A stretch of DNA of 64,000 nt. It comes from Ifrita kowaldi (Eukaryota; Chordata; Aves; Passeriformes; Cinclosomatidae). Under the pieces are notes generated by a model that worked only from the letters and a program-made list of their open reading frames with translations, did not search any database and was not told the DNA's origin. The position numbers and the translations under genes are program-made. This document shows positions 25,545-35,200 of the stretch, one piece after another. The DNA lies in contig VZRS01010693.1 in assembly GCA_013398055.1 (NCBI GenBank), positions 190,375-254,374 of the forward strand, in the 5' to 3' direction. The first letter of the stretch is position 1; every line of letters starts with the position of its first letter.

Positions 25545-26042
25545 ATTTAAAACGTATATCCTGGGAAACATTCGAGATGATAAGAAGAGGAACTGTTCTA
25601 ATGCTGTTTGTGTCCCTGACGACACGTACGTCATTAATTGCACTCTAGTTAACTAGGCCATCTCGATTACACAGAAATGGCTCCGTGTTGGTCAACCTGC
25701 GGAGGGGCAGTGGCCCGTCAGTCACGGATAAGTTATGCTTTGGACTTCCTCTGTGTTATGAGCCTTGAGGGGATTAAAGACCCGGATCTATAGTTGTGAC
25801 AGGGCTACATGGACCACCGACACCGCTCCTTCTCTAAGCGTGGGAGAGCAGGCGGCATTGTCCGTGCCTTTGGCTGCGCTGCCCAGCCCAGCCCAGCCCA
25901 GCCGGGCCCGCCGGGCAGGCTCGCTCGTTCCAGAGCTCGGCTGAAGCTGGCGGCGAGCACTGGCCTCAGCCTCAGAACCTGTGGGCAACCGCGCCTTGGC
26001 AACGAGTCAGAGACGAGCCAAGGCCGCTCAGCATCCGGCAGG
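25545..26042 (+). repeat. Duplicated 498-bp block, copy 1 (probable assembly duplicate)
   Basis: The block from ATTTAAAACGTATATCC to CATCCGGCAGG is repeated at 26344-26841 with an offset of exactly 799 bases. I found only two adjacent mismatches (GC at 25919-25920 against AT at 26718-26719). Copy 1 is joined without interruption to the upstream unique intron and stops at a single N (26043). Copy 2 begins right after a single N (26343) and continues into the downstream unique sequence. Each copy therefore ends exactly at a scaffolding join, which is the signature of one locus represented by two contigs, possibly two haplotypes, rather than a biological duplication. Confidence 0.9.
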
Positions 26043-26043
26043 N
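26043..26043. other. Single-N contig join
   Basis: A lone ambiguous base where duplicate copy 1 ends and an unrelated GC-rich fragment begins. It marks a scaffold or gap-fill junction. Confidence 0.9.
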
Positions 26044-26342
26044 CGGGCGGCCCGTCCGGCCCTGCCCTTCCCGCGGCCCGCGCTCCGCTGCGCTCGGCTG
26101 CTACAGATGTGCGCCTGTGAATGGTTTCAATAAAATTTTATAGCCGTCATTTGAAAAATGGTAGGATTATTGTGATTTGTGCAGCCTGGCAGAAGAGAAC
26201 CCGCCGGGGCTGGCCGCGGCCGCTGCTCCCCCTGCCGCGGGCTCCCCTTCGGGCACCACGTCCCCCGCCGCGGTCCCAACGTGCCAGGTGGCACTGAAGC
26301 TCCCAGCCTTTCTTTTTTTCTTTCTTTTTTTCTTTTTCTTTT
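26044..26342 (+). other. GC-rich contig fragment, probably misplaced
   Basis: 299 bases bounded by single N on both sides. The first two-thirds is very CpG-rich, apart from an AT-rich patch with an AATAAA at 26129-26134. The fragment ends GCTCCCAGCC followed by a C/T tract. The sequence resuming after the 895-N gap at 28296 begins with the same ~24 bases (GCTCCCAGCCTTTC followed by T-runs). The simplest reading is that this fragment belongs inside or next to the 27401-28295 gap and was inserted here in error. Confidence 0.75.
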
Positions 26343-26343
26343 N
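26343..26343. other. Single-N contig join
   Basis: A lone ambiguous base between the misplaced GC-rich fragment and duplicate copy 2. Confidence 0.9.
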
Positions 26344-26841
26344 ATTTAAAACGTATATCCTGGGAAACATTCGAGATGATAAGAAGAGGAACTGTTCTAA
26401 TGCTGTTTGTGTCCCTGACGACACGTACGTCATTAATTGCACTCTAGTTAACTAGGCCATCTCGATTACACAGAAATGGCTCCGTGTTGGTCAACCTGCG
26501 GAGGGGCAGTGGCCCGTCAGTCACGGATAAGTTATGCTTTGGACTTCCTCTGTGTTATGAGCCTTGAGGGGATTAAAGACCCGGATCTATAGTTGTGACA
26601 GGGCTACATGGACCACCGACACCGCTCCTTCTCTAAGCGTGGGAGAGCAGGCGGCATTGTCCGTGCCTTTGGCTGCGCTGCCCAGCCCAGCCCAGCCCAG
26701 CCGGGCCCGCCGGGCAGATTCGCTCGTTCCAGAGCTCGGCTGAAGCTGGCGGCGAGCACTGGCCTCAGCCTCAGAACCTGTGGGCAACCGCGCCTTGGCA
26801 ACGAGTCAGAGACGAGCCAAGGCCGCTCAGCATCCGGCAGG
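26344..26841 (+). repeat. Duplicated 498-bp block, copy 2
   Basis: Second copy of the 25545-26042 block, with two base differences. Its 3' side runs continuously into unique GC-rich sequence and the minisatellite, so this copy carries the correct downstream neighbourhood, while copy 1 carries the correct upstream one. The block contains an AT-rich half, with a TGACG-N7-CGTCA inverted repeat (26416-26432) and GATAAG sites, and a CpG-rich half with CCCAG repeats. Confidence 0.9.
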
Positions 26842-27400
26842 GCCGTAACTCCCGAGCCGCTGTGCTCGGGGATCCTCGCACAGGGTTCAGTTTCCGAGCC
26901 GGAGCTGCTCCCTCCCGGGCAGGGGGAGCCGCGGAGCTGGCGGCTGGGTGATAAAGGGCTCCTTCCCTTCCCACTGGCATCAGGCTATTGAAATAAATAG
27001 GATGGAATCCTGGGCACTGCTGTGAAAAAGAAAACCCCGGGGCATTGTTTCGATCACTAATTCGGGGAGAATGAAGTAGGACCTGCACTGCTGAGATTTA
27101 ATCTCACGTACAATTTGAGATACAAGTAATTTTCTATTTCGAACGCTCTCTAGTAGTTTAAACCGGACCGCCTGTAATTTGTGCTCCGGTGTGCGCAGCG
27201 GGGTGTCCTTTCGTTGGTGTCCTGGCGCTGGTGTCACGGCGGTGTTGTGCTGTCCCCGCGGTAGTGTCCCTTCGGTGGTGTCCCGGCGCTGGTGTCACGG
27301 CGGTGTTGTGCTGTCCCTTCGGTGGTGTCCCGGCGCTGGTGTCACGGCGGTGTTGTGCTGTCCCCGCGGTGGTGTCCCGGCGCTGGTGTCACGGCGGTGT
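26600..27400 (+). promoter_or_regulatory. AKAP6: Intragenic CpG island, candidate alternative promoter
   Basis: After more than 25 kb of AT-rich, CpG-poor intron the sequence becomes GC- and CpG-rich, with dense CG dinucleotides from about 26610 to 26950 and again from 27160 to the gap. CCCAGCCCAG repeats, GC-box-like CCCGCC and several CCGCGG-type sites are visible. No TATA box and no coding exon with conserved sequence was recognised. An isolated CpG island inside a gene commonly marks an alternative promoter, here one that would start transcripts just upstream of the spectrin-repeat exons. It could instead be a GC-rich minisatellite neighbourhood without promoter activity. The gap hides part of it. 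Confidence 0.4.
27207..27400 (+). repeat. GC-rich minisatellite, 47-bp unit, truncated by the gap
   Basis: Tandem units of the type GGTGGTGTCCCGGCGCTGGT followed by GTCACGGCGGTGTTGTGCTG and TCCCTTC or TCCCCGC. Two complete 47-bp units, a leading degenerate unit carrying 14 extra bases and a trailing partial unit are visible. The unit itself contains internal GGTGTC repeats (GGTGGTGTCC, CTGGTGTCAC). The array runs into the N gap, so its true length is unknown. All six frames are trivial, and long frames called across the Ns are not real. Confidence 0.9.
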
Positions 27401-28295
27401 NNNNNNNNNNNNNNNNNNNNNNNNNNNNNNNNNNNNNNNNNNNNNNNNNNNNNNNNNNNNNNNNNNNNNNNNNNNNNNNNNNNNNNNNNNNNNNNNNNNN
27501 NNNNNNNNNNNNNNNNNNNNNNNNNNNNNNNNNNNNNNNNNNNNNNNNNNNNNNNNNNNNNNNNNNNNNNNNNNNNNNNNNNNNNNNNNNNNNNNNNNNN
27601 NNNNNNNNNNNNNNNNNNNNNNNNNNNNNNNNNNNNNNNNNNNNNNNNNNNNNNNNNNNNNNNNNNNNNNNNNNNNNNNNNNNNNNNNNNNNNNNNNNNN
27701 NNNNNNNNNNNNNNNNNNNNNNNNNNNNNNNNNNNNNNNNNNNNNNNNNNNNNNNNNNNNNNNNNNNNNNNNNNNNNNNNNNNNNNNNNNNNNNNNNNNN
27801 NNNNNNNNNNNNNNNNNNNNNNNNNNNNNNNNNNNNNNNNNNNNNNNNNNNNNNNNNNNNNNNNNNNNNNNNNNNNNNNNNNNNNNNNNNNNNNNNNNNN
27901 NNNNNNNNNNNNNNNNNNNNNNNNNNNNNNNNNNNNNNNNNNNNNNNNNNNNNNNNNNNNNNNNNNNNNNNNNNNNNNNNNNNNNNNNNNNNNNNNNNNN
28001 NNNNNNNNNNNNNNNNNNNNNNNNNNNNNNNNNNNNNNNNNNNNNNNNNNNNNNNNNNNNNNNNNNNNNNNNNNNNNNNNNNNNNNNNNNNNNNNNNNNN
28101 NNNNNNNNNNNNNNNNNNNNNNNNNNNNNNNNNNNNNNNNNNNNNNNNNNNNNNNNNNNNNNNNNNNNNNNNNNNNNNNNNNNNNNNNNNNNNNNNNNNN
28201 NNNNNNNNNNNNNNNNNNNNNNNNNNNNNNNNNNNNNNNNNNNNNNNNNNNNNNNNNNNNNNNNNNNNNNNNNNNNNNNNNNNNNNNNNNNNNNN
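27401..28295. other. Assembly gap, 895 N
   Basis: Unsequenced stretch between a GC-rich minisatellite and a C/T-only tract, two sequence types that often defeat short-read assembly. The 299-base fragment at 26044-26342 very likely supplies part of the missing sequence. Whether 895 reflects a real size estimate is unknown. Confidence 0.99.
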
Positions 28296-28305
28296 GCTCC
28301 CAGCC

Positions 28306-28409
28306 TTTCTTTTTTTCTTCTTTTTCTTTTTCTTTTTCTTTTTCTTTTTCTTTTTCTTTTTTCTTTTTCTTTTTCTTTTTCTTTTTCTTTTTTCTTTTTT
28401 CTTTTTCTT
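28306..28409 (+). repeat. C/T-only tract, (CTTTTT)n
   Basis: About 104 bases composed only of C and T, mostly TTTTTC hexamers with a few longer T runs and one TTCTTC interruption, at the 3' lip of the gap. A polypyrimidine mirror repeat of this length can form an intramolecular triplex (H-DNA) and is prone to length change. The translated frames (FSFSFSF or KRKRKR) are meaningless. Confidence 0.95.
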
Positions 28410-30729
28410 GCTCAGATAACGTGTCTCATCGTGATTCTGTAGGAGACCGTCTCTATGTTTTTTGTCCAGGCCCCCAGACGAGACCCCAAGCTTTTCCCGC
28501 TCCACACTGGGGCCCGCAGCCCACCTGGCCTGGGCGGCGAGGGGACACACGAGGCTGGTGGAGCTGGATGCTTGCGAGTGTCTGAGCACCTGCGCGAAGC
28601 AGCAGACATTACAACACAGGCACGTTTTGTGAGAGGGCAGAAGTAACTCCGTGGCTAATAGTTGCTTTTTATACTGCTGCAAGCCTTCAGTGTTTCCAAG
28701 TACCCTTTTGAAGGCATACAGACATTGAGTACTGCAGGCAGATGTTATACGTGTCTGTTTCCGTAAAATACATGACGCATATACAAGCGAGAGCCTTTTT
28801 TCTTTTTTTTTTTCTTTTTGCTTACCATATCACCTTGTCTCTCAAGGACAGCACATTGCTAAAATGCAGGCAGAGATTTATTGGAGGGACAAGAAGGACT
28901 TTACTCCTCCTGCTCCTCTCCTCCTCAGCTCACGTCTCCCACTTCTCTGCCACTCTGGCACCTCTTACGCTGCACTGTGAGCTGGAAGAAAGTAAGCAAT
29001 GGAGCAAGGAGAACGTCTTGCCCCTGCCCCTGTCTGTAGCTTGACATGGGGGGAGATAGCCTGCTGTTGGGAGATGTAGTTGCCTTCATTACTTTCCCCA
29101 CAATAAAGGCATGTTGTCTCAGTCACCATAGCCACTGGGTTGCTTTCCGTGTCTTTCTTCCCCCTTTCTGGAATGTCCTGAAAAATAGCCTAAAATGAAA
29201 CCTGCACAGTAACAGTTTTCTTCTTTATAATGATTTGATATACAGTGGATTACATGAATAGAGATAGCAATAGTCTCTTTATCCTGAGGTCTTGTGGAGA
29301 CTCACATAAAAAAATTAAAGTTCTCAGAGTGCTGAAGTGGGTGCTGTCATGCCTGCAGTATGCACTTCAGCTTCCTGCCAGACTCTAGCTTTGGTTTAGA
29401 AGCACTGCTGCTTCATCTGGGAACCAAGTGTTGGGTGCTGGACCCTGATTCTTGGCAGTGCTGGGCCAAGATTATTCTTCTATGGTGAATTTTGAAGGAA
29501 GCATGGTTCTGCTTGGTCTGGGTTATTACCATTGCACTTTACGGAACCCAGTGGTGCACCTACTGCTCAGACTCCTGTTTCTGTCTTGTTTAGAATTCGA
29601 GTTTCATGTGCAACTTTGGAGAAGAGGATTTGAGGTCCTGAGACACTCAGGACTCTTTAAAAGTTCTATGCTTAGTTTGCTTTTAGCTATCTGAATGGAC
29701 TAATAATTAGCAGAAATAATTTAATAAATATAGTGGTGAGAGTGAGGTATCGAGTGTGTTTACTGGGTTGTTATCCAACTGGAAATTAAAACTCTCACTA
29801 TGCTGGAAATTCATAGCTAATGATTAATAATATAACCAGTATTAGACCTAACTTATTCTAGTCCTACAATGCTTGTAATAGATGCACATTCCTCTTCAGA
29901 GTTAATTTTCAGGGTACTTATAAACATCACGGTCAGTTTATTCTATTTACTCTCTTGCTTTGTGGTGGATAAGACTTTGGTAAAATTATCTGCACTCAGT
30001 ATGTGCCTATAGAATCATCCAATCATGTAAATTCAGGGGCACTATTTTTAATCAGACAATATAATTGGTACTAATCTTGAAATAAATGGTGCTCCTGAGA
30101 AGCAGGAGCTCCTGTCTTCTCCGGAGCACCATCTGTGTGGCTCATATGCAATCAGCAATATTTATATTAAATGCTGTATATTCTGCCTCATCTACTGTTT
30201 GATTTCCTCTCTCTGAGTCTCATGCTATGAACCAAAACAGGAATCACAACACCCAAGTTCTGACAAATAATTTTTTCCCTCGATCTGCTATGTATACCTT
30301 GTTAATGCAGCTTTCTTCAGTCCTTTTGTCAACATTAAGGGCGCATAGTACACCCAGTGTGCCCAGTGCAAGGTGTTTAGCTCAATTTTCTTTGTAATTT
30401 CTGTGAAGCTTTTTATATATCTCCCTCATATCTTCTAAAACTGTGCTGTTTTCTCTATTTCATCACAGTCATATGGATCCCACATTGTCTTGTCCCAAAA
30501 TACCACATTCGATTATCCCCAGAAACACTGTTTTGCAACTCAGTTACCAGAAGATCACTCTCTAATTGTTTTGTTTGGTTGGTTGTTTGTTAGTTTTAGG
30601 TTGTAAGAGGCAAAATTTTACTCTTTTGGCTAAAAAAAGAATATAATAAAATTGAGCATACATTTTTCACATTGCCATTTTGCTAACAAATGTGCTTTTC
30701 TTGTTCTTTCTTTTTTCTTACATGGTAAG
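28410..30729 (+). other. AKAP6: Distal part of the AKAP6 intron before the first spectrin exon
   Basis: GC content falls back to intronic levels after about 28660. Nothing recognisable as gene or element was found. The intron ends with a long pyrimidine tract (cttttcttgttctttctttt) and the acceptor GTAAG|GGG. The acceptor has A rather than C at -3. Confidence 0.8.
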
Positions 30730-30852
30730 GGGTTTGTAAGCAAGCTGGATGAATTCATTCACTGGTTAAATGAAGCCATGGAAACAACAGAGAATTGGAC
30801 TCCTCCTAAAGCAGAGACAGACAGCCTTAAACTGTACCTGGAGACACACTTG
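30730..30852 (+). CDS. AKAP6: AKAP6 coding exon, first half of spectrin repeat 1 (41 codons)
   Basis: Exon of exactly 41 codons, phase 0 at both ends, with donor TTG|GTAGGA. The protein starts GFVSKLDEFIHWLNEAMETT and ends LKLYLETHL, practically the mammalian AKAP6 sequence. It forms helix A (with the conserved Trp in FIHWLNEA) and the start of helix B of the first spectrin-like repeat. In mammals the spectrin-repeat region directs the scaffold to the nuclear envelope, with nesprin-1 alpha binding a later repeat. The preceding exon ends ...YETIWEKIE, so the helix begins across the junction. The exon length is a multiple of three, so skipping it would keep the frame but break the repeat. Confidence 0.96.
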
Positions 30853-32208
30853 GTAGGACAAGATTATACTATGATTGCTATCAGTAATTGAAGTGTTCTG
30901 CTGTGCTTTTTATTTGATTATTATTTTTTAATTACTAGTGTGCATCTATATTTTAATGTGAGATTTGCAGCATTGCAGTTTATTTTAATGAAAATACCAA
31001 CAAATTACTTTCTGTACTTGAAATATGTACCGATAACTTTGTAAAAATTAAATTAAAAGGCTGAATTGCATTACAGTTGAGAGTTTATGTCCAAACTGAA
31101 AGGGAAGACAATAGCAAGAGGAGAGAAGATATTTTTTCTGCTGATCTTGCTAGGATTTTTACTACAGTGTAACATTAATGAAAGTCTTTTTAGTGAGGAA
31201 TTCTTATTCTATCTCCCACAGTTTTACCATAGCACAGTGTCATTTAAATAAAATATTTGGAATAGTTATTTCAATTATTTTACTTGATGTGCATTTCTGT
31301 CATTTAATTAATACAGATTTTATACTGCAGGTAGAAAAGAGAGCTCAATATATGCTGTTCAATGGGTAGATATCTTAACAGGTAAACTACTCCAGCTGGT
31401 AAAAGGAAAATAAAAAATGTATGGAAAACTAAACTAAGAAATTTCCTCTCTTTTTACCAAAATTTTAGGTTCTTGCCAGTATGAAATGGAATAAAACATG
31501 GTGATAGCACTACTCTGAGCCAATGACGTAGACACCCCAGCTATATGAAACAGTACCTTAGCTGAGCCCACATCAGATCATCAACCCCCAAAGCTCAGTC
31601 TCATTTCCAGTCTCTGATAATCTTATGGTAGAAAATTATTTGACAGTCCCAGGAAGTCACGTGATGCATTACAGGAAAAATTGTCATCTTAATCCCTACC
31701 GTAATAGTGGAGTGACCATTATTAAATTAATTAAGTATACATCAACCACATACACAATTAGAACCAAGCTGAAAACTGTCTTCAGGATTTCAGCTATACA
31801 GAAAGCTCTTGTGTCTTTTGTTCTTAACGGGCAGTCACTGTATTAAGTACCCCATTTTTCCTTATTTTGCAGGTTTTGGGTTTTGTGGCAGAGTTCAGAT
31901 TTTTGCCTTGCCTTCTGCACACACTCAGTCCCATGATTCCCACTGTATTTACAGGTGCTCTGAAGACACAGAGCATGTTGTGAAATCAGACCTCAGAAAA
32001 GGCATTGGCCGCATCGATTTGTTTTGCTTGTACTCTGCAACATGAGACTTTTGACGAGAAGTTTTTATGAGTAGAATTGTGATTTTCACTCTTGACTGGA
32101 TAAAAAGAAACATATTCCAGGTAACAGGAAAATCACTAGGCTGAGGAACTCTCACCGTCAGTTTCTTTTTCCCTTTCTTCCATGGGAAGGAGCACAGTAG
32201 CTCATTTG

Positions 32209-32290
32209 CGGGCAAATTACTTCCAACTTCGCCGTGTGGTTCTTGGGGAGGTGAAGCCAACCCCATCTGTATCAGACGGGAATGTGGAGC
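32209..32290 (-). mobile_element. MIR-like (CORE-SINE) remnant, degenerate
   Basis: The + strand reads GGGCAAATTACTTCCAACTT, a short interruption, then AACCCCATCTGTATCAGACGG and GGAAT. This is the order of landmarks seen in the reverse complement of MIR-type SINEs (GGGCAAGTTACTTAACCT, then CCCCATCTGTAAAATGGGAAT). The element would therefore lie on the minus strand. It is short and diverged and no target-site duplication is seen. Recognised by eye only. Confidence 0.4.
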
Positions 32291-35200
32291 AGTAGCTCAG
32301 AGGCAACTCCATCATTGCTAGAGGTAGTCCAAATAAATGGGTATGTGGGCACCTGTACAATCTCACTTTCCCCGTCAGTACTTAGGCCCCAGCTGCACTC
32401 TGTGTATCTAGGGTAAGAAAATCCTCATAGACTTCAGGATTGCTATGTTGTGAAACAAGTTGGGGATTTTTTTACTTCACTGCAAAAATAAAATATCTAA
32501 AGAATGGTTCGGTTTCCATTTGATAATATTGTAATTATTTTATGGCATCTATGGCCAGTGAAAAACCCACTGAATAACTTGAAAAAACATAACTGAGTTT
32601 TGTTTTTTGGATTTCAAAAAATGTATGCTATCATACTAGTTTCCACACCGCAGAAAATACAGAGCATTTTTGTAGCATGGAAGATAGTTATTTGTGTTAA
32701 CTAGATTGTCAGCTTTTCAGTGGCTTTTATCTGTCAGACATCCTAATCTGTGTTTAAACAGAAGTATATGAACTTCAATTCATGTTAAACTCACTGTTGA
32801 AATTTCCCTTAGTTGAGCATTGTAAGGCAACGGTGATGATGGTTTGTGTGAGTGACTTCTCATTTTCTTCTTCTGCCTGTCAGGTGACACGTGTCAGACT
32901 CACCTAAGATATACTGAAGTACAGGACTTAGAACTTTACAAGATTAGGTTCCAGACTTATGGGTTTATAATACAGACACTGGTAGTAAACTAGCTGGGAA
33001 AACAAAGAAAATATCTTGGTTCTTTCCCATGTACTGTGTCTACACCAGCATATCTCATAACTATTTCCTCACTGATGCAAGTTTTCTCATCACAGAATGA
33101 GTGAAAACTCAGTGTAGATAAGTATTTTTATTAGTAGAGACATGTCCTTAGCCTTTGACACAAGTTCTCAATTTCATGAATTGTGATACTGTTTTCTTCA
33201 AAATACATTTGTTGTGATGACAAAATTAGTGCCATAATGAGAGAATATTTTGCATTTATGAATGAAATCTCTTCTGTCAAAATTTAAGAAAAGAAAATAC
33301 CAGGAGCAAAAAACCACAAAGAATGTACTTGTTCCCTTTGTCATTGTTTGGGAAAAGTCCTGCAGAGGCGACAAGGACAAGGTTGTGAACATCCTTCAAA
33401 TTTTTCAGTACTTAAAATTGTAGGCTGTCACTTTAGGATTCCAATGTAAAATGTTGATAAAGATTTGAATTTTAAAGTCTCTCCCCACTCAGCCTTGCTT
33501 TTCTTCATCTTTGACATTTCAAGAAATGGTTGGGCACAGGCACGTAAATAGAGTGTGTTTTTTTAAAAAAAGGCATCACAGGAAACCTACAGCATCAACT
33601 TATGAAAATCTTTGCACAATGTAATGCTCACATGAAGAGTCAAATCTCTTGAACGGCATGGCAATACAAATCTCTATTACAGGTGTCATAGCATGACGTC
33701 AGCTTAAATTGGTACAGTTCCCCAAACAATTGTTCTTGTTGATTCTTATACTTGGCCTGGCAATACTGTCCACAAGGATGTTAATCAACACTTTGAAGCA
33801 CACGAATAGTGTTTGTCAATTGCTCTTGGCTCAGCAAGAGCTGCCTGCAGAGGCATCTCAGTAAGCCTCTGAAGGTCCCACCTGGACAGCTCCTGAAACA
33901 GTGAAGCATGCTGTGGTGAAGGTGGAAGGCAGCCTCTCCTCAATTTGGTCTGGTTTTCCCAATTATCTCATCTGCACAGAGACTGGCTGGGGAGTTCCTG
34001 GACCACCAAGGCGATTCACAAATAAATGCACTGTGTGTGGACACAGGCACAGGCCTGATACCCAAATACATCGCAATTATAATTATCAACGGTAAGTGGT
34101 ATCAGAATTTCACTCTTAAATCACAGTTACAACTTAAAATTCATAGATTTTGCCATGATGAGAAACCATACAGTTTGCTAAAGAGTGTGATTTTTTCCTA
34201 CAAATTGAAAGGTAGACTACATCTTGAATGTGTGTTGAAATAGACAATCTTCATCTTAGAGAACAGTTTTCTTCCAAATTTTAAAGCTCAGTTCCCTGAT
34301 GTTCTGCAGAACAAAAGTTGCTATATGCTTCATTTTAGATAACACCAAAGCACAAATCTATAAATGAAAATGCTCTCAGAGATCCCTGGAATAGTGACTG
34401 AAATTATTCTTTCAATTTTACAGGTCTTCACAACTCAGTAATGTTGGTTAAACTGATTTGGGAGCTGTGTGCTTCCCATTCATATGGAAGAGCTGACATG
34501 GAGCAGCCACCCCTTGAACATCTGGCACTCTGCAGGCAGCCACCCAAGCCAGCAGATGTCGAAAACACTAATATGTTTTCATAAAACAGGCGTGTTTTTC
34601 AGCAGAAACCTACTTTTCCACAAAGGCCTCAGTCAGTCCTACTAGAGAAAAAGTGAAGCAGTTTTTGAATTTTTCGAACAATTAGGTTAAAATCAGTTCC
34701 CAATGAAAAGATAGCGTCATTTACCTTACCAAAATGGAACTTCTGAAAATGGTTTCTGATTCACTTTATCTTTTGTATCTCTCCTTTTCTGTTATGCTGA
34801 TTCTTGCCCATTGGCACCCTGATCAAAATCAGCTACTAGCAGACTCTAAGCATAGACTTGGTGGTATGCAAATCAGTTTTCATCAAAAACAGTATCCTGA
34901 AGGCAGCTTATGAGCTAAAAGCATCTGTCTAGGTGGTACTGCTGTGCTTGTGAAGCCAAGCAGGCTTTCTAACCAGCTTGACAAATAAGAATTCACCACG
35001 TATCTCTTGACCATTTTAGCTTGCTAACAAAGACGTTTAACTTTATCCATGGCCTGATAAGGTACATTGTTTTAGCACAGTAAAGAAGTAAGCTAGCTAC
35101 TGTGAAGAACTGCTGAGGAAAAGGTTTAGACAAAAGGCACTATATATATTTGCTGAGGTCCAGAACTTTTAATTCTGTAGTCTTAACTTTTTCTTTTGTT

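Noticed and set aside
25809..26991. Frames of 103 and 127 codons (MDHRHRSFSKRGRAGG...) in the CpG island as a coding first exon
   Set aside because: They are open mainly because of high GC and the CCCAGC repeat. An equally long frame lies on the opposite strand, there is no strong splice donor in phase to AKAP6, and the first copy is broken by an N.
27179..28682. Very long open frames (375-468 codons) on both strands across 27.2-28.7 kb
   Set aside because: They exist only because the 895 N are read as open. The sequenced ends are minisatellite and C/T repeat, with no protein signal.
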